DNA from: Verrucomicrobiota bacterium
GTDB lineage: Bacteria > Verrucomicrobiota > Verrucomicrobiia > Palsa-1439
DNA length: 64,000 nt
Reading direction: 5' to 3'
Assembly: GCA_003152315.1 (NCBI GenBank)
Contig: PLZV01000025.1
Span: 79,246-143,245, forward strand
This document shows, one piece after another, positions 23,901-31,981 of this stretch (positions within the stretch are counted from its first letter, which is position 1; each line of letters begins with the position of its first letter). Under the pieces are notes generated by a model. That model worked only from the letters and a program-made list of their open reading frames with translations. It was not told the DNA's origin and ran no database searches. A program made the position numbers and the translations under genes.

Positions 23901-26239
23901 CCGGCGCCAACAGCAACTCCGCTTCGGTGAGTGGCAGCGGATCGATTTGGAGCAACAGGGCCAATCTCTTCATCGGCTACGGCGGCTACGGCAACAGTCT
24001 GGTCATCAGCAATGGCGGCGTGGTCTTCAACAATGCCGGCTGGCTGGGGTATCACGACCTGCCAAACGACGGCAGCAACAACACCGCTGTGGTGACCGGC
24101 ACCGGCTCGATCTGGAACAACGCGGGCACGCTGACGATTGGCCAGGGCGGACCGAGCAACCAGTTGTTCGTGACGTTGGGCGGACGCGTGATCGCGCCGT
24201 CTGTCGCGATTGGTTCGGGGACCATCGGCAACCTGCTGCGGCTGTCCAACGGCGTCCTCCAAGCCACATCCGTCAACGTGGGGACAGGAAATTTCCTCTC
24301 GGGGTCCGGGACAATCACCGGCAGCACTCTGAATTTTGGCACCATCAATGCCAACGTTAGTGGCGGCACACTCACGTTCGCAAACGGCGTTAAGAACCAG
24401 GGATTCATTGGTACCAGTGGCGGGGGGATTTTTGAGGTGTTCGGTACTTTCTTCAACCTCGGCAGCACCAGCTTCACTGTCGGCTCGGCGATTTTCCATG
24501 GCCCAGTCCTGTCGGCGCAGGGCACGACCAATAGTTGGAACGTGACCAGCAGCGGCTCATGGGAACAGGGCGTGGACTGGTCGCTCGGCGTTCCGTCGAC
24601 AACCAACGCCGCCGTGTTGATTACCAACGCCATCTCCAAAACCGTCACCGTCTCTTCCAACACGTTCGCCGTTGCACCGGGCAGCGTGACGAACTTCGGC
24701 ATCCAATTCTCCGGGCCGTCGGGATCGACCAACACGCTTCTGGTCGAAAACACCCCCGTCGGCAACCCGTTCGTGGTGGTCAATTTGAACATCGGCGCGA
24801 ACGCCCTCGCGATCATCACCAACGCGACCTTGCAGGTCGGAGTACAGGGCTCCGGGACCCTGACCATCGACGGCCATGTGCAGGTGGGGCCGGGCGGTCT
24901 GCTCGACACTTCGAACGTCGGCACGATGAACATCGGCGCTGCAGGTAGCGGGGCATTCTCGATTCTGGGAGGTACCTCATTGTCGTCCGCGGTGATCATG
25001 GGTGCGGATTTTCTCAATAGCACCGCCATCGTGAGCGGCGCCAGCTCCGTCTGGAGCAACGGCCTCTTTCAGGTTGATAGTGGCACGCTGATCATCTCGA
25101 ATGGAGCCACGGTGCTCAGTCTTGGCGGTACAGTGGGAGGCTTTAACGCCACGGGGATCGTGACGGACACCAGCTCGGTCTGGATCACCGACGATTTGAC
25201 CGTCGGCCCTTTGGATGGCGTGAACAACCAGTTGATCATTACCAACGGCGGTGCGGTGTACGTGCGTGGCAGCTCCGCCGTCGTCGACCAGTTTAGCGGT
25301 GCGAACAATCAGGTGATCGTCAGCGGCAACGGAGCCCTGTTGGACGCCTCCCCGGCAAACCTGTACGTTGGACTGTTCAGTTTCCTCAGTGACAGAGTCG
25401 ACATTGGTCCGGGCGGCACGGTACTCGCAGGCTACATGGATCTTGGGCAGGGATCCACCGCCACGAATTTCATCAACGTGACCGGCGGCAGCCTGTTCGT
25501 CACCAATGCGTTCGGCAGCACGATGCAGCTCTACGGTGGGGAGCTGGTACTCAATGGCGGGACCGTCACGGTGGACAATCTCATATTGATGACCAACCTC
25601 GGGGTGGTGGCTTTCAGCGCCGGCACGTTGTACTCGCGAAGCACGCAGGCAACCAACGGCGTGCCCTTCGTGGTCGGCGATGGCGTGGACGCGGCGAACT
25701 TCCATCTGCTGGGCGGTGTGCATGCCTTCAACAGCCTGCGCATTCGCAACGCCGCCATGCTCTCGGGTTGTGGCACCGTCACCGGCAGCGTACTCATCGA
25801 TGCGGGCGGCACGGTCCTGGCCGATTGCGGTGGGACGCTGACCTTCACCGGCGTCGTCACGAACAACGGCATCATGCGTGCCATCAATGGCAGCGTGCTT
25901 GAGACCCATAGCAACCTTGTCAACAATGGCACCATCGACATCATCAACGGTGGCGGAACGAATTTCCATGGGGCGTTCGTCAATCACGGCACGGTGTTGG
26001 ATGCCAGCAGCGTGAAGATTTCAGAGGCGACCACGTCGGGTCAGGATTTCGACGTGCAAGTGCCCTCCGTCATCGGCCACACGTATCAACTGCAGTTCAC
26101 CCCATCGCTCACACCCACGAACTGGACGAACATCGGCACTACACAGTCCGGCACCGGCGGCCTCCTCGTGTTCACCGACCCTGGCGGCGCAACCAATTCG
26201 CCTGGGCAGTTTTATCGAGTTCGCGTCACAGCCCCGTGA
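20981..26239 (+). CDS. Giant secreted T5SS/PEP-CTERM-type repeat protein
   Basis: The protein has 1752 residues. The chosen ATG follows AAGGG by eight bases and gives a signal peptide (YVTVAWLLTLALWVPAARAQ). In-frame starts 24 and 69 bases upstream exist. From about residue 30 to 1100 it consists of about 20 copies of a 50-60 residue unit of the form 'SNNTAxVTGSGSxWSNTxxLYVGYxGSSNQLVVSNGGxV'. This is the pattern of the T5SS/PEP-CTERM-associated repeat and folds as a beta-helix. The second part has weaker repeats. No autotransporter barrel or PEP-CTERM anchor is present. Instead the last 60 residues (HTYQLQFTPSLTPTNWTNIG, then DPGGATNSPGQFYRV) match the end of the GH30 protein at 52-54 kb. It is probably a cell-surface or matrix fibre. 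Confidence 0.88.
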   Translation: MGSRRIIGSIRGGYVTVAWLLTLALWVPAARAQFTANSQTIIISGVTSNWLGAVYIVGSNTFLDTLQIINNGVLSDGTGALGYATGSSNNTALVSGSSSLWKNATNLFVGFLGTGNQLLVTNGGRVFDQAGTLGYTNASASVALISGASSVWSNTQFLYVGYSGSANQLIVTNGGSVWSGAGYVGANSFGSNNVASIIGTGSVWTATNALYVGDIGSSNTLAISGGGKASAPGAYLGVDVSSSNNLISVIGAGSTFSNTFDFFLGLDGSNNQLIVSNGAYAGNNSGFIGFTNSSAGNTALIGGSGSPWTNKTDLYVGYLGSFNQMVVTNGGHVFSGVGYIGWFNTASNNTASITGSGSLWSATNDIYVGYVGSFDELVIANGGAVSALESRIGFNPVSTNSTALVTGSGSTWSNQVGTIVGFGAVGSQLIISNGATVFDTVGIVGETNQSSRNTATVTGSGSVWINTNALYVGFLASSNELVLANGGAANAPSTYLAFASASSNNLLAVTGNGTTLSNTFNTYVGFGGSSNELFIANGATAWDQVGIVGYTNSSIRNVAWVQGPGAVWSNGQFLAVGYNGTLNQLVVSNGGAVFSGDGYLASFTSSSASNTATITGSGSAWSTTNALYIGYLGSSNQVSIDNGGATYAFSTYLGFSATSSNNIVIVSGSGSLFSNTFNIYLGLEGPANRLVVSNGAAALTEDGILGYTNSSSGNTALVDGAGSVWSNTLNLFVGYVGARNQLIVTNGGTVYSANAYLGTYAFSSNNTVIVTGPGSVWITETNFDIGDEGSGNSFTIKDGGVVISAAGGLSDLPSSSNNTALVTDIGSVWSNTIGGVGIGAYGSGNSLTISNGGVVFGLGEVGDSPSSSNNSAFVTGTGSSWTNTTSYGFYVGFQSRSNTMQITSGGTVFDSLGVVGYQNGSNNFVVVAGAGSAWNNTNQFLIGSDSFGNRLVVSNSGIVFGGAKDTYLGQLTSTGANSNSASVSGSGSIWSNRANLFIGYGGYGNSLVISNGGVVFNNAGWLGYHDLPNDGSNNTAVVTGTGSIWNNAGTLTIGQGGPSNQLFVTLGGRVIAPSVAIGSGTIGNLLRLSNGVLQATSVNVGTGNFLSGSGTITGSTLNFGTINANVSGGTLTFANGVKNQGFIGTSGGGIFEVFGTFFNLGSTSFTVGSAIFHGPVLSAQGTTNSWNVTSSGSWEQGVDWSLGVPSTTNAAVLITNAISKTVTVSSNTFAVAPGSVTNFGIQFSGPSGSTNTLLVENTPVGNPFVVVNLNIGANALAIITNATLQVGVQGSGTLTIDGHVQVGPGGLLDTSNVGTMNIGAAGSGAFSILGGTSLSSAVIMGADFLNSTAIVSGASSVWSNGLFQVDSGTLIISNGATVLSLGGTVGGFNATGIVTDTSSVWITDDLTVGPLDGVNNQLIITNGGAVYVRGSSAVVDQFSGANNQVIVSGNGALLDASPANLYVGLFSFLSDRVDIGPGGTVLAGYMDLGQGSTATNFINVTGGSLFVTNAFGSTMQLYGGELVLNGGTVTVDNLILMTNLGVVAFSAGTLYSRSTQATNGVPFVVGDGVDAANFHLLGGVHAFNSLRIRNAAMLSGCGTVTGSVLIDAGGTVLADCGGTLTFTGVVTNNGIMRAINGSVLETHSNLVNNGTIDIINGGGTNFHGAFVNHGTVLDASSVKISEATTSGQDFDVQVPSVIGHTYQLQFTPSLTPTNWTNIGTTQSGTGGLLVFTDPGGATNSPGQFYRVRVTAP

Positions 26240-26362
26240 GCCCTCAGGCTCACTACTTGCGCCCATTGGGCGAATGCTGGCACTGGGCCGGTACGCGTGT
26301 TGGCCATTCGTAGTTTTTCCTACGCTTGTGTCGGGTCTAAGTGTCTGGTATTTGTGCGCGCG

Positions 26363-27256
26363 ATGAAAACGGCGACGATCTCCGAACGAGCCTACGGCAA
26401 CACGGGTTTGAACGTCTCTCTGCTTGGGCTTGGGGCCGGGCAGGTGGGAGACGAGCGGCTGGACGAGGCGCAGGCGGGGCGGTTGCTCAACGAAGTGCTC
26501 GATCTGGGTATCACGCTGATCGATACGGCGCGTGGCTATGGATTGTCGGAGGAACGTATCGGGCGACATATCGCGCAGCGGCGTGGCGAGTTTGTGTTGT
26601 CGACCAAGGTTGGGTATGGCATCGACGGCGTACCGGATTGGACGTCCGACTGCATCCTGGCGGGCGTGGACCGCGCGCTGAAGTTGATGCGGACGGACCA
26701 TATTGACATCGCGCACCTGCATTCCTGTCCGCAAGAAACGCTGGAACGCGGTGACGTCATCGATGCGCTGGATCGGTGTGTGAGCGACGGCAAGATTCGT
26801 GTCGCGGCGTATTCGGGCGACAACGAGCCGCTGGAATGGGCGTTCGCGTCGGGCCGGTTTCGTGGGCTGATGTGTTCGGTGAATCTGTTCGATCAGCGCG
26901 CGATTGATCGCGTCGTGACGCCGGCGGGTAAGGGCCGCATTGGGTTCATCGCCAAACGGCCCATCGGCAACGCGCCGTGGCTACATGCGGAGCGACCCAG
27001 CGGCAATTACTGCGAACAATACTGGTTGCGGATGAAGGCCATGGGGCTCGATTTCGGCGCGGACTGGGCGGACATCGCGCTGCGCTTCACGGCATTCACG
27101 GACGGTGTGACCAGTTGCATCGTCGGCGGGAAGAATATCGACCACGTTCGGTCCAATGCCGCGTCAATCGCGCGCGGGCCGTTGGCGCCGGAGGTTGTGG
27201 CCAAAATACGCGCGGCGTTTGCACAACACGATGACAACTGGTGCGGGCAGGTGTAG
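26363..27256 (+). CDS. Aldo/keto reductase, second copy
   Basis: The 297-residue protein is an aldo/keto reductase. The N-terminus has RAYGNTGLNVSLLGLGAG, the catalytic Asp/Tyr are in LIDTARGYGLSEERI, the Lys in VLSTKVGYGIDG and the His in HIDIAHLHSCPQETLE; the cofactor end is ITLxF-like (ALRFTAFTDGVTSCIVGGKN). It is not close to the reductase at 0.9 kb. The ATG at 26363 begins the homologous region; an earlier ATG in frame adds 22 unrelated residues. It ends eight bases before the M16 peptidase start, so the two may be co-transcribed. Confidence 0.88.
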   Translation: MKTATISERAYGNTGLNVSLLGLGAGQVGDERLDEAQAGRLLNEVLDLGITLIDTARGYGLSEERIGRHIAQRRGEFVLSTKVGYGIDGVPDWTSDCILAGVDRALKLMRTDHIDIAHLHSCPQETLERGDVIDALDRCVSDGKIRVAAYSGDNEPLEWAFASGRFRGLMCSVNLFDQRAIDRVVTPAGKGRIGFIAKRPIGNAPWLHAERPSGNYCEQYWLRMKAMGLDFGADWADIALRFTAFTDGVTSCIVGGKNIDHVRSNAASIARGPLAPEVVAKIRAAFAQHDDNWCGQV

Positions 27257-27264
27257 CGGGAAAA

Positions 27265-29940
27265 ATGAAACATAGAATATCAGCGTATCTGTTCATAACG
27301 GCGCTCCTGGTCGGGTTTGACGCTCGCGTGTCCCACGCCCAATTCACGCCCGACAAAGACATCCTTCGCGCCACGCTCAAGAATGGGTTGCGGGTGGTGA
27401 TCGTGCGCAATCCGCTGGCGCCGGTGGTGACGACGGTGGTGAATTATGAGGTCGGGTCGGATGAAGCGCCGGAGGGATTTCCGGGGATGGCGCATGCGCT
27501 GGAGCACATGATGTTTCGCGGCAATCCGGATCTTACGGCGGACCAACTGGCGCATATCTCCGCGGCGATGGGTGGGAACTTTGACGCCAACACGCAGCAG
27601 ACCGTTACCCAATACAATTTTACGGTGCCAGCCGACGACCTGGAGTTGGCGCTGCATGTCGAAGCGTTGCGGATGCGGGGCATCCTTGGCACGGACGAGT
27701 TGTGGGACAAGGAGCGGGGAGCGATCGAACAGGAAGTGGCACAGGACCTCTCGAATCCTGAATACCTGCTTTACGTGAAGCTACTGGAAGCGGTTTTTAG
27801 GGGAACACCTTACGCGCATGATGCGTTGGGGACGCGACCGTCATTCGACAAGACGACGGGTGCGATGTTGCAAAGTTTTTACCGCAACTGGTACGCGCCT
27901 AATAATGCCATTTTCGTAATTGTTGGCGACGTGGAACCGGCGGCGACGCTGGCCGCCGTGAAACGTCTGTTTGAAGGTATTCCGTCCAAGAAACTGCCGC
28001 GTCGTCCCGAGGTCCATTTGCAGACGGTCAAGCCCGCGACGCTGCAGATGACCAGCGATTTGTCGTACGGGCTGGCGGTGATCACATTTCGACTGCCCGG
28101 CACGGACAGTGACGACTCCGCCGCGGCGCAGGTGCTGGGCGACGTATTGTCGAGCCATCGCGGCGACTTGTATGCGCTGGTGCCGGCCGGGAAGGCGATG
28201 TCGGTGGAATTCGCGCTGGGTTCGTTGCCGAAAGCGAGTCTGGCTTATGCGATGGGGGCGTTCCCGAAGGGAGGAGATGGCGCGGCGTTGATCAAAGAGA
28301 TGCAGGCGGTGCTCGCGCAATACGTGAAGCATGGGTTTCCGCGAGATTTGGTCGAGGCGGAGAAACGTCACGAAGTTTCTGATGCGGAGTTTCAGAAGAA
28401 CTCGGTGGAAGGGCTGGCGATGTCGTGGTCGTCGGCCCTGGCTTTGGAACATCACCGCTCGCCCGACGAAGACATTCAGGAGATCAAGCGCGTTACGGTG
28501 TCCGATGTTAATCGCGTTGCGCGCAAGTATTTGGATCTCGATCACACCATTGTGACCATCATGACGCCCGAGGCTTCGGGTAAGGCGATTTCCTCGTCAA
28601 GCTACGGCGGACACGAATCGTTTGCGTCGAAGGATGCTGCCACGGTGCCGCTGCCCGACTGGGCGGCCACGAAATTATCGCGCATTCCTGGTGTCCCGGT
28701 GTCCACGGTGCATCCGGTGGTGACGACGTTCACGAACGGGCTGCAACTCATCGTACAGCCGGAGACCATCAGCGATACGGTCAACGTTTATGGTCGGGTG
28801 CGGAATTATGCAGGACTGGAGATGCCCGAGGGACAGGAGGGTGTGGACCAAGTGCTCGGCGGCCTCTTCTCTTTCGGCACCGAGTCGCTGGACCGCGTGG
28901 CTTTCCAGAAGGCGCTGGACGACATCGGCGCGAACGAATCGGCCGGCACAGGCTTTGAGGTTGACGTTCTGACCAAGTACCTCGATAGGGGCGTGCAACT
29001 GCTGGCGGACAACCTCTTGCATCCGGCCCTGCCGGAAGAGGCGTTCAAGACCGTTCGCAGACAGGTCGCGGACTCGGTAGCGGGGTCATTGGAGAGCCCG
29101 GATTATTTGAGCCAGCGTGCGTTGCTGGGTGCATTGTTCCCGAAAGGCGACCCGGTGCTGCGGCAGGCGACGACATCCAGCGTGAGCGCGCTGACGTTGG
29201 ACAATGTGCGCGCCTATCATCAACACGTTTTCCGACCCGACCTGACGACTATTGTGGTTATTGGGAATGTCACTCCCGACCAGGCGAAAGCGGTCATCGG
29301 AAAATGGTTTGGAGATTGGACGGCGACCGGGCCGAAGCCGGAGACGGTTCCGCCACCAGTTTCCAACAATGTGGCGTCGGTCATTGTCGTCCCGGACAAG
29401 AGCCGGGTGCAGGACAAGGCGGTGCTGGCAGAGACGCTCGGCTTGAACCGTTACGATCCCGATTACTATCCGCTGCAACTCGGCAACCTCGTGCTCGGCG
29501 GCGCTTTCTACGCGACCCGGCTGTACCGTGACCTGCGCAAGGACAGCGGGCTGGTGTACGCCGTGCAGTCGGCGTTCGACGTGGGCAAGACGCGGGCGAT
29601 TTACGAAGTGGAGTTTGGCTGCGATCCGCCCAACGTCTCGAAAGCGCGCGCCATCATCGAGCGCAACTTGAAGGACATGCAGACCAAGCCGGTAACCGCG
29701 GACGAATTGCAGCAGGCCAAGGCGCAATGGCTCCGGGAGATTCCACTATCCGAGTCCAGCGTGGGCAGCATCGCATCCACGCTGCTCTCGCTCGCCACGC
29801 GCGACCTTCCGCTCGACGAACAAACGCGCGCCGCGCAACGCTGCAGCACAATGACCGCCGAAGAAGTGCAAGCGGCGTACGCCAAGTGGTTGCATCCGGC
29901 GGACCTGGTGCAGTCTGTGCAGGGGCCGGAGCCGAAATAA
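27265..29940 (+). CDS. Secreted M16 zinc peptidase, two-domain
   Basis: This is an insulinase-family (M16) peptidase of 891 residues with a signal peptide (MKHRISAYLFITALLVGFDA). The first half has the inverted zinc motif H-x-x-E-H in MAHALEHMMFRGNP (His77, Glu80, His81) and the third ligand Glu in ERGAIEQEVAQDL. The second half (from about 450) repeats the fold (LILQPETISDTVNVYGRVRN region) but lacks the zinc motif, as in many bacterial two-domain M16 proteins. It probably acts in the periplasm on peptides. A purine-rich GCGGGAAAA precedes the ATG. Confidence 0.93.
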   Translation: MKHRISAYLFITALLVGFDARVSHAQFTPDKDILRATLKNGLRVVIVRNPLAPVVTTVVNYEVGSDEAPEGFPGMAHALEHMMFRGNPDLTADQLAHISAAMGGNFDANTQQTVTQYNFTVPADDLELALHVEALRMRGILGTDELWDKERGAIEQEVAQDLSNPEYLLYVKLLEAVFRGTPYAHDALGTRPSFDKTTGAMLQSFYRNWYAPNNAIFVIVGDVEPAATLAAVKRLFEGIPSKKLPRRPEVHLQTVKPATLQMTSDLSYGLAVITFRLPGTDSDDSAAAQVLGDVLSSHRGDLYALVPAGKAMSVEFALGSLPKASLAYAMGAFPKGGDGAALIKEMQAVLAQYVKHGFPRDLVEAEKRHEVSDAEFQKNSVEGLAMSWSSALALEHHRSPDEDIQEIKRVTVSDVNRVARKYLDLDHTIVTIMTPEASGKAISSSSYGGHESFASKDAATVPLPDWAATKLSRIPGVPVSTVHPVVTTFTNGLQLIVQPETISDTVNVYGRVRNYAGLEMPEGQEGVDQVLGGLFSFGTESLDRVAFQKALDDIGANESAGTGFEVDVLTKYLDRGVQLLADNLLHPALPEEAFKTVRRQVADSVAGSLESPDYLSQRALLGALFPKGDPVLRQATTSSVSALTLDNVRAYHQHVFRPDLTTIVVIGNVTPDQAKAVIGKWFGDWTATGPKPETVPPPVSNNVASVIVVPDKSRVQDKAVLAETLGLNRYDPDYYPLQLGNLVLGGAFYATRLYRDLRKDSGLVYAVQSAFDVGKTRAIYEVEFGCDPPNVSKARAIIERNLKDMQTKPVTADELQQAKAQWLREIPLSESSVGSIASTLLSLATRDLPLDEQTRAAQRCSTMTAEEVQAAYAKWLHPADLVQSVQGPEPK

Positions 29941-30040
29941 ACGAATTCAACACTCAACATCCAACGTTAAACTTTCAACGTTCAAGGGAGAGGGGGAGAC
30001 AACAAGCAACAGTTTATGAAGTGGCTCGCTCTCTCTTTGA

Positions 30041-30067
30041 ATTGTCTGATGTTAAGGTCTTGACCCC
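30041..30067 (+). repeat. Dispersed motif ttgtctgatgtt.ag, copy 1
   Basis: The motif attgtctgatgttaaggtct followed by tgacccc recurs at 31018 and 31211 with few changes. It lies in a 229-base gap after the peptidase that also contains a run of the type caacactcaacatccaacgtt (29948-29970), seen again at 59.69 kb. No gene is seen in the gap. Confidence 0.55.
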
Positions 30068-30169
30068 GTTTCAAACGCCGAGTTGCCGTGCTGCCCAACC
30101 TTCGTTCGGCGAACATCAAAGCTCAACCACCGCGGGTCTCGTGATGGGTGTGGTTGGTTCGATAATCTC

Positions 30170-30520
30170 TCATTTCATCGGAAACCAATCCATCCCGAAA
30201 AAAGGGTTCACGACCCCTCGTACAAACAGATACAACGCCGCACCTTCGATGATGCAAAGGGAAATCAACGCGTGAACTAAGACGGTGCTGGACACTCTCC
30301 TCCAGAACGCTGCAACGAAAATGATTATGGACAACACCGTAAAAATAAGAAACCACGGAGGGAGGGCCAAAGCCACATGCGTAATCGGCCAGTAGTGGTC
30401 TTCAACCATGTGGTGGAAAACGCGCTTCATTAGATACCCGAGGACATACAGCGACCACGGGAGGTAACAATTGACGGCAACCAGCAACACGCAGTACGGC
30501 AAGAGGTGAGTCTTCTTCAT
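30170..30520 (-). CDS. Small polytopic membrane protein, unknown
   Basis: The product has 116 residues and three to four predicted helices: LPYCVLLVAVNCYLPWSLYVL (about 7-27), VALALPPWFLIFTVLSIIIF (about 49-68), then VLVHALISLCIIEGAALYLF (about 80-100). It ends near VNPFFGMDWFPMK. I recognise no family. Base composition is less GC-rich than its neighbours, consistent with an accessory gene. It is flanked by repeat motifs on both sides. Confidence 0.6.
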   Translation of the reverse strand: MKKTHLLPYCVLLVAVNCYLPWSLYVLGYLMKRVFHHMVEDHYWPITHVALALPPWFLIFTVLSIIIFVAAFWRRVSSTVLVHALISLCIIEGAALYLFVRGVVNPFFGMDWFPMK

Positions 30521-30792
30521 ACCGTCAAATTAGACCTCTGATAGAACCGCGAGGAAAGCTTAAAAGGGAGTCCCCGCTAAGGACTCGAATCTGTGCGATC
30601 ACCCCTGGGGTATTCTGCTGAGACTCTTGATTGAGGAAGGGGCGCGTTTTTGGTGTCCGTGGACTTGGAGGGGTAGGGCGAGTTAGTAGCGGGCATCGGT
30701 CATTTGACCTATGTGAGATTCAGCCAGCCACCCAATATACGGCCGACGGCGTTTCCTTTAGTATCGTTTCTATCGGACAAAAGGAGTCGCGG

Positions 30793-30945
30793 ATGAAAAA
30801 GATAAAACTTGGCGCGAGATTGATGGGGCGGATTGAGTACTGCTGGTTGCTGTTGACCAACCCGACCTTCCATGCGGCGCGGGACAAACGCCTGGCTTTC
30901 TACCAGTACCAAATGGGGAAGTACTACAGCAGTCTCTGCCCCTGA
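30793..30945 (+). CDS. Small basic protein, unknown
   Basis: A 50-residue frame, MKKIKLGARLMGRIEYCWLL to YYSSLCP, is preceded by AAAAGGAGTC, a strong ribosome site nine bases before the ATG. It has a basic N-terminus, a short hydrophobic stretch (YCWLLLTNP) and several aromatic residues. It is too short to assign. The remaining bases of 30521-31209 hold only repeat motifs and a gene fragment. Confidence 0.4.
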   Translation: MKKIKLGARLMGRIEYCWLLLTNPTFHAARDKRLAFYQYQMGKYYSSLCP

Positions 30946-31017
30946 TCGCGCAGTAGGTATTTCGGTTAGTCCCAACACGCGCAAACCTCGTGGGAATTGC
31001 GTCCCTCTTCGTCTCAA

Positions 31018-31042
31018 ATGTCTGATGTTGAGATCTGACCCC
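31018..31042 (+). repeat. Dispersed motif ttgtctgatgtt.ag, copy 2
   Basis: The motif here reads aaatgtctgatgttgagatc followed by tgaccccc; see copies at 30041 and 31211. Confidence 0.55.
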
Positions 31043-31095
31043 CTCTCACGCATTTTCTGACGGGCCAATGCTCACACAACTCGCTGCGCATTTCG

Positions 31096-31184
31096 TCACG
31101 GCTCCGGCTGGATCGGCTGGAATTGCTGGGTGGCGAGGTCGTAGGCAAAGAGTTTGGCGGTGGCGATTTGGAAGAACCAGCCGC
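31096..31184 (-). pseudogene. Duplicated 3' fragment of the carbonic anhydrase gene
   Basis: The minus strand encodes GWFFQIATAKLFAYDLATQQ and FQPIQPEP then stop, nearly the same as the C-terminus of the intact carbonic anhydrase 0.8 kb away. DNA identity is about 85-90 percent over about 88 bases. Similarity ends abruptly at a run of nine G. It is bounded on both sides by the dispersed motif. Confidence 0.8.
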
Positions 31185-31209
31185 GGGGGGGGGCTGAATC
31201 GAAGTGCCG

Positions 31210-31893
31210 TCAATTGTCTGATGTTGAGACGTAACCCTGCTTCCACCTGCCCGCAGATTTCTTTCTGAGGTCGGCCAGACAGGCGAGAGCGCCGCTTAAA
31301 ATCAATAGCGCGCTGGTGCTGGGCTCGGGGACATCAACCGTAAGGTTGTCCACCACGAATACCGTGCCGGTGCCGGAATAATCACTATTGTGTATGCCAC
31401 CGGTAGCGATAAAGGCAACTCTGGTTACTCCCAGATAATCAAAGTTGATTAGCGAAGAGTTTGTCGTGTTCAAGGTATACGTGTTGTCGTAGATCAAATT
31501 GGTACTGACAAATCCGCGTACTTCCAGTTGTAGGCCATCATTCCATGCAGCCGTTAAATAGGCTGAGTCGAAATTAAATGTATTCGTGGCAAAGAAGCTC
31601 GCGGAACTTCCAAATGGATTGAACGCCACATTTTTGGGAGATATCGTCCCATTCTGACCGCCGCTAGGAGCAGAATCCAATGCGTCTATAACAGAGAAAT
31701 TAGACCAAAAAAATCCGTCATAGCCACTCGGAACCACTGGAAAGCTGACTGCTGCGCCACTCGTAACAGACGAAAGATCGTCGAATGTAATTGTAATCGG
31801 GCTGGCAACAGCGGCCATCCCTCCAACCAGGAGATAGGCAAATACTAATCTGAGGAGTGCCCTAAATGCTTTCACGGGTTTGTGCATAGCCAT
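31210..31893 (-). CDS. PEP-CTERM sorted exoprotein
   Basis: The 227-residue protein has an N-terminal signal peptide (ALLRLVFAYLLVGGMAAVAS), a beta-rich middle (ITITFDDLSSVTSG to TVFVVDNLTV) and the PEP-CTERM sorting tag: VPEPSTSALLILSGALACLA then DLRKK. Proteins with this tag are processed by exosortase; no exosortase gene is in the window. Unusually, the frame runs about 15 residues past the basic cluster (SAGRWKQGYVSTSDN), and the last nine codons and stop lie inside the dispersed motif at 31211-31238. An insertion has therefore replaced the original stop. A second ATG six bases downstream could also start it. Confidence 0.85.
   Translation of the reverse strand: MAMHKPVKAFRALLRLVFAYLLVGGMAAVASPITITFDDLSSVTSGAAVSFPVVPSGYDGFFWSNFSVIDALDSAPSGGQNGTISPKNVAFNPFGSSASFFATNTFNFDSAYLTAAWNDGLQLEVRGFVSTNLIYDNTYTLNTTNSSLINFDYLGVTRVAFIATGGIHNSDYSGTGTVFVVDNLTVDVPEPSTSALLILSGALACLADLRKKSAGRWKQGYVSTSDN
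31211..31238 (+). repeat. Dispersed motif ttgtctgatgtt.ag, copy 3
   Basis: The motif here reads caattgtctgatgttgagac followed by gtaaccct, overlapping the 3' end of the PEP-CTERM gene and supplying its stop codon. Confidence 0.55.
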
Positions 31894-31981
31894 GGCTTTC
31901 TGTGGATACTTGTTGATGCTGATCGAACCTCTTACGAAGCCAAATGTAAAGCATAAAGGCATCCCCGAAAGGCACATTTTA

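Noticed and set aside
22409..24499. Long open frame (about 700 codons) antisense to the repeat protein
   Set aside because: It mirrors the repeat structure of the sense gene and has no domain, signal or ribosome site. It arises from the absence of stops in the complement of a Gly/Asn/Ser-rich repeat.
30560..30620. tRNA-like T-arm (ggactcgaatc)
   Set aside because: No acceptor or anticodon stem can be built around it.
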